From contig JBHJGX010000051.1 of the NCBI GenBank assembly GCA_050331395.1, positions 1 through 64,000 on the forward strand: 64,000 nt of DNA. The letters are read 5' to 3'. This DNA comes from Thermohalobaculum sp050331395 (GTDB taxonomy: Bacteria; Pseudomonadota; Alphaproteobacteria; Rhodobacterales; Rhodobacteraceae). Numbering within the stretch: the stretch's first letter is position 1; each line of letters starts with the position of its first letter. Under the pieces are notes generated by a model. It did no database searches, had not been told where the DNA came from, and saw only the letters and a program-made list of their open reading frames with translations. Below are positions 36,584 to 45,173 of the stretch, one piece after another. Made by a program: the position numbers and the translations under genes.

Positions 36584-36625
36584 TGAGGGGATCCCTTGAG
36601 GCGTGGGGTGAAGGGGCGGACGACC

Positions 36626-36934
36626 TCAGGCAACGTCGTCGGCCGGGCGGATGCCGGCGCAGCATTCCGCGTCGACAAAATCGAGGACGGCCCGCATGCG
36701 CTCGAATTCCGCGCGGTTCACCACTTCGCGGCCGCGGCGTTCCTGTCGGACGAGGCCGGCGGCAACGAGCGTGCCGAGGTGATGCGAGAGCGTGGAGGCC
36801 GGCAGTCCGAGGAGGCGGCCGAGCTCGCCGATATTGAGGCCGTCCGGTCCCGCTCGCACGAGGAGCCGGAAGAGACCGAGCCGGGCCTCGTGGCCGAGCG
36901 CGGAGAGCGCGGTTGCTACGGTTGTGTCGTTCAT
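36626..36934 (-). CDS. ArsR/SmtB-family transcriptional regulator
   Basis: A 102-residue winged-helix repressor: LSALGHEARLGLFRLLVRAG, then the recognition region LLGLPASTLSHHLGTLVAAGLVRQERRGREV. A C-terminal Cys pair (DAECCAG, near residues 91-92) could sense arsenite or another thiophilic metal. It lies upstream of and co-directional with the permease gene and is likely to autoregulate from the AT-rich 36935-36964 gap. Confidence 0.9.
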   Translation of the reverse strand: MNDTTVATALSALGHEARLGLFRLLVRAGPDGLNIGELGRLLGLPASTLSHHLGTLVAAGLVRQERRGREVVNRAEFERMRAVLDFVDAECCAGIRPADDVA

Positions 36935-36964
36935 AGCCCCTAAATAACTAGAGGCGTCGCGATG

Positions 36965-38233
36965 TCAAGCGCAAACCCGTTCCATGAGCCCCTCCTCGAA
37001 GGGGAAGTCCGAGAGAAGCTCGGTGCCCGTCTCGGTGATCAGCAGCTGCTGCTCGAGCTTGACGCCCTCCCCGCCGCCGGGCTCGCCGATATAGCTCTCC
37101 ACACAGATCACCATGCCCGCACGGATCTCGCCGTCATAGCCGGCATCGGGGAAATCGCCGCGGTGATAGAGATAGGGATACTCGCCCGTCATCCCGCAGC
37201 CATGGGCCGAGAGATAGTAGCGATTGGCGTGGTAGCGCTCGGGGATGTCCCAGGCCCGCTCCGCATAGTCGCGAAAGCTCATGCCCGGGCGGAGGATCGC
37301 CATATTGTGCGCGATCTGCTCGAGGGCGGTCATGTAAAGGCGCCGCTGCGCATCCGTCGGCCGGTCCGGGCCCGCGTGGAAGGTTCGCGAGAAATCCGAA
37401 TAATAGCCGTGGCAGCCGACCACGTCGGTGTCGAGGGCGATCAACTCGTTCGCCCCGATCACCCGGTCCGAGGTCTCCTGAAACCACGGATTGGTCCGCG
37501 GTCCAGCGTTGAGAAGCCGCGTTTCCACATAATCGCCGTTCTGCGCGATCACCGCTTGGTGCAGCACCGACCAGAGCTCGGCCTCGGTCAGCCCCGGTCG
37601 GATCGCGTCCCGGAGGCGATGGACGCCGATCTCCGTCGCCCGGAGCGAGGCGCGCACGCATTTCATCTCTTCGGCCGATTTAATCGCCCGGGCGAGCTCC
37701 ACGGGCGCCTGCGCATCGACGATCCGGAACCCCCGCTCGGCAAGCGCGATGGCCGCGCCCGCGTTCAGCCGTTCGAGCCCCACCGTCGCGCCCCGACCGA
37801 CCAGGCTCTCGATCAGATCCGCCGTCTCCGCTGCCCAGGCCCGCTCGCGATCGGCGATCATCGGGCCCGCCGCAACGAAGCTCGCCGTACGTGCGGGCCG
37901 CACTTCGTCGACGGTTTCGTAGCCGTCGGCCAGATGCGCACAGCCTGTAAATTCGAAGAGAACCGAGCGCTCGGCCGTCAGCACCAGATACCGCGACGGG
38001 GCGTTGCGCATGGTGAAGACCTGCATGTTCCGCGTGCCCGTCGCATAGCGGATATTCACCGGGTCCGAGAGGATCACCGCGGCGATCCCGGCGTCGGCCA
38101 TTTCGCTCCGAACCCGGGCGAGGCGATAGCCGCGGACGGCCGCCAGATCTATGCCCGCATGCTCGGGCGCCCGGTCGAGCAAGGCGAGCCCGTCCACATC
38201 GCCGCGCTCGCCGTGCCAGTCGAATGTCGCCAT
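36965..38233 (-). CDS. M24-family protein, DddP-like (possible DMSP lyase)
   Basis: A 422-residue pita-bread-fold protein with an N-terminal creatinase-like domain. The second domain follows DddP closely: ETRLLNAGPRTNPWFQE, ALDTDVVGCHGYYSDFSR (three Asp metal ligands in DTD and SDF), SAHGCGMTGE (His), CVESYIGEPGGG (Glu) and KLEQQLLIT (Glu). DddP cleaves dimethylsulfoniopropionate to acrylate and dimethylsulfide; other M24 members are peptidases. GGGAGATG precedes ATG 38233. It is divergent from glgC and has no partner gene beside it. The DddP assignment is probable, the activity unproven. Confidence 0.75.
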   Translation of the reverse strand: MATFDWHGERGDVDGLALLDRAPEHAGIDLAAVRGYRLARVRSEMADAGIAAVILSDPVNIRYATGTRNMQVFTMRNAPSRYLVLTAERSVLFEFTGCAHLADGYETVDEVRPARTASFVAAGPMIADRERAWAAETADLIESLVGRGATVGLERLNAGAAIALAERGFRIVDAQAPVELARAIKSAEEMKCVRASLRATEIGVHRLRDAIRPGLTEAELWSVLHQAVIAQNGDYVETRLLNAGPRTNPWFQETSDRVIGANELIALDTDVVGCHGYYSDFSRTFHAGPDRPTDAQRRLYMTALEQIAHNMAILRPGMSFRDYAERAWDIPERYHANRYYLSAHGCGMTGEYPYLYHRGDFPDAGYDGEIRAGMVICVESYIGEPGGGEGVKLEQQLLITETGTELLSDFPFEEGLMERVCA

Positions 38234-38396
38234 ATCACATCTCCCTGTCAGACGTGACCCTAGCCGCCGGAGCCCGCACCTGTCGGTGCGACCGATCGCG
38301 ACGCGTGCGTCTTGGCAGGGGATCACGGAGGCTTCCACGGAGGGGGTCACGCGGGGCGACTTCTGCGCTAGGCTTGCGGGAAACCGAGGGGGAGAC

Positions 38397-39665
38397 ATGA
38401 CCGACCGCCACACCGACCGCGGAGGGCTCGCGCGCCAGTCCATGGCCTTCGTCCTGGCCGGCGGCCGCGGCACACGCCTGCACGAGCTGACCGATAAACG
38501 CGCGAAACCTGCCGTTTACTTTGGCGGCAAGTCCCGGATCATCGATTTCGCGCTGTCGAATGCAGTCAACTCCGGGATCCGGCGGATCGGTGTCGCCACT
38601 CAGTACAAGGCGCATTCGCTGATCCGGCACTTGCAGCGGGGTTGGAACTTTCTGTCTGTCGACCGGAACGAAGGGCTCGACATTCTGCCCGCATCGCAGC
38701 GCGTCGAGGGGCGGGACGTCTATCTTGGGACGGCAGACGCGGTTTATCAGAATATCGATATCATCGAGAGCTATGGGCCCCGCTACATCGTTATACTGGC
38801 TGGAGACCATATTTACAAGATGGATTACTCGGTGATGATCGCGGAACACGTGGAGAGCGGCGCCGATGTCACCGTCGGCTGTGTCGAGGTCCCGCGGGCC
38901 GAGGCGACCGGATTTGGCGTCATGGCGGTCGATGCGGCGGACCGGATTACCGACTTTGTCGAAAAACCCGCCGATCCGCCGGCGATGCCGGGGGCACCGG
39001 ACCGAGCACTCGCCTCGATGGGGATTTACGTCTTCGATACGGCCCGGCTCTCTGAGATCCTGCAGGCCGACGCCGCGAGCGCCACCTCGAGCCACGATTT
39101 CGGCAAGGACATCATCCCCGAGCTCGTCCGGCACGGCCATGCGCGGGCGCACTCGCTGACCCGCTCGGCAGTGATCACCGGCACCGAACGGGCGCCCTAC
39201 TGGCGCGACGTCGGCACCGTCGACAGCTTTTGGAACGCAAATATCGATCTCACGGCCTTCGAGCCCGAGCTCGATATCTACTCGGCCGACTGGCCGATCT
39301 GGACCTATGCCGAGCTGACGCCGCCCGCCAAATTCGTCCATGCCGAAGAGGACCGCCGTGGCAGCGCCGTGCAGTCGCTCGTCTCGGGCGGCTGCGTGGT
39401 CTCGGGCAGCCGGATCGAGCGGAGCCTGCTCTTCACCGGCGTCCATTGCCATTCCTTCAGCGAGCTGACAGGCGTCGTCGCCCTGCCCCATTGCGAGATC
39501 CACCGCCATGCGCGGCTTCAGCGGGTGGTGCTCGACCGTGGCGTGGCGATCCCCGCGGGCATGGTGATCGGCGAGGACCCGGAAGAGGACGCCCGCAGGT
39601 TTCGCGTAACCGGCCAAGGGATCGCGCTGGTCACGCAAAAGATGCTCGACCGGCTCGACGCATGA
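38397..39665 (+). CDS. glgC: Glucose-1-phosphate adenylyltransferase
   Basis: A 422-residue enzyme making ADP-glucose for glycogen. FVLAGGRGTRLHELTDKRAKP is the nucleotide-binding/activator region, FGGKSRIIDFALSNAVNSGI follows, and VILAGDHIYKMDY and FVEKPADPP (glucose-1-phosphate lysine) are present. A C-terminal left-handed beta helix carries SCVVSGSRIERSLLF-like repeats. ATG 38397 follows GAGGGGGAGAC. It is the first gene of the glycogen operon, with its stop overlapping the glgA start (ATGA). Confidence 0.96.
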   Translation: MTDRHTDRGGLARQSMAFVLAGGRGTRLHELTDKRAKPAVYFGGKSRIIDFALSNAVNSGIRRIGVATQYKAHSLIRHLQRGWNFLSVDRNEGLDILPASQRVEGRDVYLGTADAVYQNIDIIESYGPRYIVILAGDHIYKMDYSVMIAEHVESGADVTVGCVEVPRAEATGFGVMAVDAADRITDFVEKPADPPAMPGAPDRALASMGIYVFDTARLSEILQADAASATSSHDFGKDIIPELVRHGHARAHSLTRSAVITGTERAPYWRDVGTVDSFWNANIDLTAFEPELDIYSADWPIWTYAELTPPAKFVHAEEDRRGSAVQSLVSGGCVVSGSRIERSLLFTGVHCHSFSELTGVVALPHCEIHRHARLQRVVLDRGVAIPAGMVIGEDPEEDARRFRVTGQGIALVTQKMLDRLDA

Positions 39666-41092
39666 AGGTCCTGGCCGTCGCCTCCGAGGCCGTGCCGCTC
39701 GTCAAGACCGGCGGGCTCGCCGATGTGGTCGGGGCGTTGCCGGCGGCGCTCGCGGGCGAAGGCGTCGAGATGCGCGTGCTGTTGCCGGGCTACAGGGGGT
39801 TGGCCGCACGGCTCGAGGCGCCCCGGCCCGTGCGGCTCGAGACGGCCTGGGGCACGGTGGATCTCGTCCTCGGCCGGATCGGCGCGTGCGAATTCGCCCT
39901 CGTCGACGCGCCGGGGCTCTACGACCGCGATGGCGGGCCCTATGCGGGCCCGGACGGGCGCGACTGGGGCGACAACCCCCATCGTTTCGCGTACCTCGCC
40001 CGGGTTGGCGCCGCGATCGCCGCCGCGGGGCTCGACGGCTGGCGGCCGGATGCGGTGCATGCGCATGACTGGCAAGCGGGGCTCCTGCCCGCCTTTCTGG
40101 CAGAGGACCACGCCCACGCCCCGCCGGTGCTCTTCACGATCCACAACATCGCGTTCCAGGGCGCCTATGACCGGGGCGTGCTGACCGAGATCGGCCTCTC
40201 GGACCGGCTGATGACCCTCGACGGGATCGAATATCACGGCGGCGTCGGCTTTCTCAAAGCGGGGATCGCGCTCTCGGACCGGGTCTCGACGGTGAGCCCG
40301 GGATATGCGGCCGAATTGATGACGCCGGAGTTCGGCATGGGGCTCGACGGGCTTCTCCGCCATCGGAGCGGGGTGGTCTCGGGCGTGCTGAACGGGATCG
40401 ACACCCACCTCTGGGATCCGGCCTCCGACCCGGCGCTGCCGGCGCGCTACGGGCCGGAGACGCTGGCGGAGAAGGCGCGGAACCGGGCCGCATTGGCCGA
40501 ACGGTTCGCGCTCGATCCCGCCGCCGACGCGCCGCTCTTCATCGTGGTGAGCCGGCTCACCTGGCAGAAAGGGCTCGACCTTCTGCTCGAGGCGCTCGCG
40601 GCGCTTCTTTCGACGGGCGGCACGCTCGCCCTCCTCGGCAGCGGGGAGCCCGGGCTCGAGGACGGCCTGCGCGGGGCCGCGCGGGCTCATCCGGGCCGGA
40701 TCGGCGTTGAGATCGGCTATGACGAAGCGCTCAGCCACCTGATGCTGGGCGGCGGCGATGCGATCCTCGTGCCGTCGCGGTTCGAGCCTTGCGGGCTGAC
40801 GCAGCTCATGGGGCTCCGCTATGGCACGGTGCCGGTGGTCGCCCGCACGGGCGGGCTCGCCGATACGGTGATCGACGCGAACGAGGCCGCGCGCCGCGCG
40901 GGCGTCGCGACCGGGGTGCTCCATGCGCCCGGCGATGCCGCTGCCCTCGCTCGGGCGATCGGGCGGACGGCGGCGCTATTTCGCGACCGGCCGGGGTGGG
41001 CGGCGATACAACGCGCGGGGCTCGGCCATCCGGTCGGCTGGGAGGCGAGCGCCGCCGCCTATGCCGCGCTCTACCGGCAGATGCGCCCGTGA
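39662..41092 (+). CDS. glgA: Glycogen (ADP-glucose) synthase
   Basis: A 476-residue GT5 enzyme transferring glucose from ADP-glucose to glycogen. The N-terminal KTGGLADVVGALP binds ADP-glucose. VSRLTWQKGLDLLLEAL lies in the C-terminal Rossmann domain, and the E-x7-E-type motif region SRFEPCGLTQLMGLRYGTVPVV precedes RTGGLADTV. The start overlaps the glgC stop; the end overlaps the GTG of glgX (GTGA). Confidence 0.96.
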   Translation: MKVLAVASEAVPLVKTGGLADVVGALPAALAGEGVEMRVLLPGYRGLAARLEAPRPVRLETAWGTVDLVLGRIGACEFALVDAPGLYDRDGGPYAGPDGRDWGDNPHRFAYLARVGAAIAAAGLDGWRPDAVHAHDWQAGLLPAFLAEDHAHAPPVLFTIHNIAFQGAYDRGVLTEIGLSDRLMTLDGIEYHGGVGFLKAGIALSDRVSTVSPGYAAELMTPEFGMGLDGLLRHRSGVVSGVLNGIDTHLWDPASDPALPARYGPETLAEKARNRAALAERFALDPAADAPLFIVVSRLTWQKGLDLLLEALAALLSTGGTLALLGSGEPGLEDGLRGAARAHPGRIGVEIGYDEALSHLMLGGGDAILVPSRFEPCGLTQLMGLRYGTVPVVARTGGLADTVIDANEAARRAGVATGVLHAPGDAAALARAIGRTAALFRDRPGWAAIQRAGLGHPVGWEASAAAYAALYRQMRP

Positions 41093-43113
41093 GCCGGCGT
41101 CTCGGCGCGGGCCGCCCGGAGCCCCTCGGGCTCACGCTCACAGCAAGCGGAGCCAACGTCGCCGTCGTCTCCGGCCGCGCCGAGCGGATCGAGCTTTGTC
41201 TCTTCGAGGGCGACCGGGATACCGAGCGGATCGCGCTTCCCGAGCGCACGGGCGCGGTCTGGCACGCCGAGATCCCCGGGATCGGCGAGGGCCAGCGCTA
41301 TGGCTTCCGCGCGCACGGGCCTTGGGCGCCCGAGGCGGGCGCCTGCTTCGCCCCGCAGAAACTGCTGCTCGATCCCTATGCGCGCATGCTCGACCGGCGG
41401 GTGGTTGCCTCGCCCGCCTTCGCCGCCGCCGATCCGAGCGATACCGGCGCGCAGATGGCGAAATGCGTGGCGACCCGCCCGCTTCCTGCTATCGATCCGG
41501 TCGAGCGCCCGGAGACGCCCTGGGACCGGACCGTGATCTACGAGGCCCACGCCAACGGGCTGACCCGGCTCTGGCCCGGTCTGCCGGCCGAGCTCGCGGG
41601 CACCGTCGAGGCGCTGGCCGAGCCCGCGGTCGTCGCCCATCTCAAAGGTCTGGGCGTCACGGCGATCGAGCTTCTGCCGCTTCATGCGGCAACCGACGAG
41701 CCGCATCTGCGCGCGCGTGGGCTCTCGAATTACTGGGGCTACAACTCGGTCGGCTTTTTCGCGCCCGAGCCGTCGCTCCTCGGTCCGAACGGGGTGGCAG
41801 GGCTCCGCGAGACGGTGCGCCGGCTCCATGCGGCGGGGCTCGAGGTGATCCTCGACGTCGTCTATAATCATACGGGCGAGGGCGATGCGGACGGCCCGAT
41901 GCTCTCGTTCCGCGGTCTCGACGACGGCAGCTATTACCGGCGGGAGCCGGACGGAGCCTATGCGAACGACACGGGTTGCGGGAACACAGTCGATCTCGCA
42001 TCGCCCCCCGCGCTACGGCTGGTGCTCTCGTCGCTCCGGTATTGGGCGGAGCGGATCGGCATCGACGGGTTTCGCTTCGACCTCGCGCCCGCGCTCACCC
42101 GCGGCGCCGACGGGACGCCCGGGGCCTCGCCCTTTCTCGCGGCGCTCCTCCAGGATCCGGTGCTCACTTCGCGGAAGCTGATCGCCGAACCCTGGGATAT
42201 CGGACCCGAGGGCTACCGGCTCGGCGCCTTCCCCGCCCCGATCGCCGAATGGAACGACCGGTTCCGCGACAGCGTCCGCGGCTTCTGGCAAGCCACGCCC
42301 GGGGCGGCGGCGGTGCTCGCGGACGGGCTCCTCGGTTCGGGGCAGATCTTCGACCGGGGCAGCGGGCGTCGCCCCTGGTCGTCGGTCAACTATGTCGCGT
42401 GCCATGACGGGTTTACGCTGGCCGACCTGACGATGTTCGCGGAGAAAAGAAACACCGCCAACGGCGAGGACAACCGCGACGGCAACGACCACAACCTCTC
42501 GGACAATCTCGGCGTCGAGGGGCCGAGCGACGACCCCGCGATCCGCGCTGCCCGCGCCGGGCGCCAGCGGGTCCTCGTCGCGACCGCGCTCCTTGCACAA
42601 GGCACGCCGATGCTCCGCGCCGGCGACGAGATCGGCCAGAGCCAGGGCGGCAACAACAACGTCTATTGCCAGGACAATCCGACGGCCTGGATCGACTGGG
42701 CGGCCGGGGATCGCGAGCTCGAAACCTTTGTCCGGGACTGCCTCGCACTCCGGGCGGCGGAGCCCGCGCTCCGCCAGGCGCACTATCTGCACGGCGAGAT
42801 CCGGGCGGACGGGACGCTCGATGCGGCCTGGTCGGCGCCCGGGGGCGGTGACATCGATTGGGAGGCGGGCGAGCCCGACGGTCTCGCGCTCCTTCTTAGA
42901 GGGGCGGCGACGGGGCTCGCGCCGGACCGGCCCGTCCGGCCTGTGCTTCTGGTCCTCAACCGGAGCGACGCCCGGCTCGAGCGGCCGCTTCCAGAGGGCC
43001 GCTGGACCCGGCGCCTCGACACGGCCGATCCCCGCGCCCCGCGCCCCGAGCCCGGTCCATCCGCCCGGATCGCCGCCCAAAGCCTCGTCGTCTTCGTCGC
43101 GGAGAGCCCATGA
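41089..43113 (+). CDS. glgX: Glycogen debranching enzyme
   Basis: A 674-residue GH13 isoamylase-type enzyme. An N-terminal CBM48-like domain (VVSGRAERIELCLFEGD) precedes the barrel with LDVVYNHTGEGD, the nucleophile Asp in DGFRFDLAP, the acid Glu in LIAEPWDIG and HDGFTLADL. It cleaves alpha-1,6 branches of phosphorylase-limited dextrin. The start is GTG 41089, overlapping the glgA stop, since no in-frame ATG nearby gives the correct N terminus. The stop overlaps malQ ATG (ATGA). Confidence 0.95.
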   Translation: MSRRLGAGRPEPLGLTLTASGANVAVVSGRAERIELCLFEGDRDTERIALPERTGAVWHAEIPGIGEGQRYGFRAHGPWAPEAGACFAPQKLLLDPYARMLDRRVVASPAFAAADPSDTGAQMAKCVATRPLPAIDPVERPETPWDRTVIYEAHANGLTRLWPGLPAELAGTVEALAEPAVVAHLKGLGVTAIELLPLHAATDEPHLRARGLSNYWGYNSVGFFAPEPSLLGPNGVAGLRETVRRLHAAGLEVILDVVYNHTGEGDADGPMLSFRGLDDGSYYRREPDGAYANDTGCGNTVDLASPPALRLVLSSLRYWAERIGIDGFRFDLAPALTRGADGTPGASPFLAALLQDPVLTSRKLIAEPWDIGPEGYRLGAFPAPIAEWNDRFRDSVRGFWQATPGAAAVLADGLLGSGQIFDRGSGRRPWSSVNYVACHDGFTLADLTMFAEKRNTANGEDNRDGNDHNLSDNLGVEGPSDDPAIRAARAGRQRVLVATALLAQGTPMLRAGDEIGQSQGGNNNVYCQDNPTAWIDWAAGDRELETFVRDCLALRAAEPALRQAHYLHGEIRADGTLDAAWSAPGGGDIDWEAGEPDGLALLLRGAATGLAPDRPVRPVLLVLNRSDARLERPLPEGRWTRRLDTADPRAPRPEPGPSARIAAQSLVVFVAESP

Positions 43114-45173
43114 CTGCCATCGACCGCCTCGCCGCCCGGCTCGGGGTGCTGCCCGAATATCACCAAGTCGACGGGACCCACCGGCCGACCTCGACCGAGA
43201 CCGCTGCCGCGCTCCTGCGGGCCATGGGCTGGCCGTCGGAGCCTGCCGGCGCGGCCGAGGCGCTCGCGGCCCTCGAGGCGGAAGGCGCGGCACGGACACT
43301 GCCCCGGGTGATCCTGCTCGACGCGGCGCGCGCGGCGCGCCGGGCCCTGCCGGCCTGGACGCTCGAGCTCGAGGACGGCGGCTTGCTCGCGGCCGATCCG
43401 CACGACCCTTGCCGACTGCCGCCGTTGCCGATGGGGGTCCACCGGATGCATGCGGGACGGGACAAAGCACTCGTGATCGCGAGCCCGCCCGCGGCGCCCC
43501 GCCTCGCCGAGCTTGGCGGTACCGAACGGGCTTGGGGTATCACCGGGGCGATCTATGCGCTGCGCTCGGACCGGAACGCGGGCGTCGGCGATTATGCCGA
43601 CCTCGCCGCCGCGGCCGACGCGCTCGGACGACAGGGCGCGGCGTTTCTCGGGATCAACCCGCTCCATGCCCGCGGAGCGGCCGATGCGGGCGAGAGCCCC
43701 TATTCGCCGTCGAGCCGCACGGGCTTCGACACCGGTCATATTGCCCTCGACCGGCTGCCCGGACTTGCCGCCTCGGAGACCGCGCGCCGGCTCTTGACCG
43801 AAGCCGAGCCGCGTCTTGCCGCAGCCCGAGCCGCGCCTCTCGTCACACGCGGGGCGCGGCGGGAGATCGCCGAGCCGGTCCTTCGCGCGGTCTTTGCCGG
43901 GTTCGAGGCCGCGATGTCCGCCGAGGCCGCCCGGTTCGGGGCCTGGTCGGCGGCGCGCCCTGCCCTTGCGGCGCGTCAATCTGTCTACGAGGCGCTCTCG
44001 CTTCGCCACGGGGGCGATTCGCGGCACTGGCCCGCGCCCCTTCAAGACCCCGACAGCGCCGAGACCCGCGCCTTCGAGGCCGAACATGCCGCCGAGATCC
44101 GCTTTCACGAATGGCTGCAATGGCTTGCCGAAGGCCAACTCGCCGACGCGCAGGGCGCCGCGCGCGGGGCGGGCATGGCGCTCGGGCTCTATCTGGACAT
44201 CGCCGTCGGCGTGCGTCCGGGCGGGGCCGAGACCTGGGCCGCCCGCGCGCTCGGACCAACGCCCGGGGTCTTCGCGACCGGCGCATCGCTCGGCGCGCCG
44301 CCCGATCTCTTGAACGCCTTCGGCCAGGCCTGGGACCTGGCGCCTTACACGCCCGACGGCTTGCTTGCGGCCGATTTCGCCCCGTTCCGCGCCATGCTGC
44401 GCACGACCATGGCCCATGCCGGGATGGTCCGCATCGATCACGTGATCGGCTTCGCGCAGAGCTTTTGGGTGCCGAACGACGGCGCGCCAGGGGGGTATGT
44501 GCGCTTTCCGCTCGAGACGCTGCTCGCGCTCACCCGGATCGAGGCGCACCGGGCGGGCTGTCTCGTGGTCGGCGAGGATCTGGGCACCGTGCCGGCGGGG
44601 CTGCGCACGGCGCTTGCGGGCTCCGGGCTTCTCGGCTGCGCGATCCTGCCGTTCGAGCGCGCCGAGGACGGCTTTGCCGCGCCGTGGGCGTACCGGCCCG
44701 AGACGCTGGCCTCGTTCGGGACGCATGATCTGCCGAGCATTGCCGGCTGGTGGAACGGCGCGGATATCGCGCTCCGGGCCCGGATCGGCCATCTCTCGGA
44801 GGACGAGGCCGAACGTGCGGGCTGGCTCCGCGGCGAGGACCGCGCCCGTCTCGCGGCCCGCCTCGCCGCCGAGGGCGTCTGGCCGGACGGGCTCGATGCG
44901 GGCGATCCGCCGGTGCCCTGCCCTCCCGAGGTCGTCGATGCGGTACATGCGCTCCTCGGCGCGGGCGCGTCGGCCTTGGTCGCGGTTTCGCTCGACGATT
45001 GCTTTCTGGTCGAGGAGCAGCAAAACCTGCCGGGCACGATCGACGAGGTCCCGAACTGGCGCCGCCCGGCGCCTGTCGCCGTCGAGGCGATGGCCGAGGC
45101 CCCCGAGATCGCGCGCGCCGCAGAGATCCTCGGCCGGATCCGGCCGCCCGTCCCGGAGGAGCCCGCCCGATGA
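43110..45173 (+). CDS. malQ: 4-alpha-glucanotransferase (amylomaltase)
   Basis: A 687-residue GH77 enzyme that disproportionates maltodextrins. GITGAIYALRSDRNAGVGDYADL and SPYSPSSRTGFD are typical of bacterial MalQ. The catalytic Asp lies in MVRIDHVIGFAQSFWVP, the Glu in LVVGEDLGTVPAGLR and a third acid in FGTHDLPSIAGWW. It is embedded by ATGA overlaps between glgX and pgm, which fits joint breakdown of debranched glucan. Confidence 0.94.
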   Translation: MTAIDRLAARLGVLPEYHQVDGTHRPTSTETAAALLRAMGWPSEPAGAAEALAALEAEGAARTLPRVILLDAARAARRALPAWTLELEDGGLLAADPHDPCRLPPLPMGVHRMHAGRDKALVIASPPAAPRLAELGGTERAWGITGAIYALRSDRNAGVGDYADLAAAADALGRQGAAFLGINPLHARGAADAGESPYSPSSRTGFDTGHIALDRLPGLAASETARRLLTEAEPRLAAARAAPLVTRGARREIAEPVLRAVFAGFEAAMSAEAARFGAWSAARPALAARQSVYEALSLRHGGDSRHWPAPLQDPDSAETRAFEAEHAAEIRFHEWLQWLAEGQLADAQGAARGAGMALGLYLDIAVGVRPGGAETWAARALGPTPGVFATGASLGAPPDLLNAFGQAWDLAPYTPDGLLAADFAPFRAMLRTTMAHAGMVRIDHVIGFAQSFWVPNDGAPGGYVRFPLETLLALTRIEAHRAGCLVVGEDLGTVPAGLRTALAGSGLLGCAILPFERAEDGFAAPWAYRPETLASFGTHDLPSIAGWWNGADIALRARIGHLSEDEAERAGWLRGEDRARLAARLAAEGVWPDGLDAGDPPVPCPPEVVDAVHALLGAGASALVAVSLDDCFLVEEQQNLPGTIDEVPNWRRPAPVAVEAMAEAPEIARAAEILGRIRPPVPEEPAR

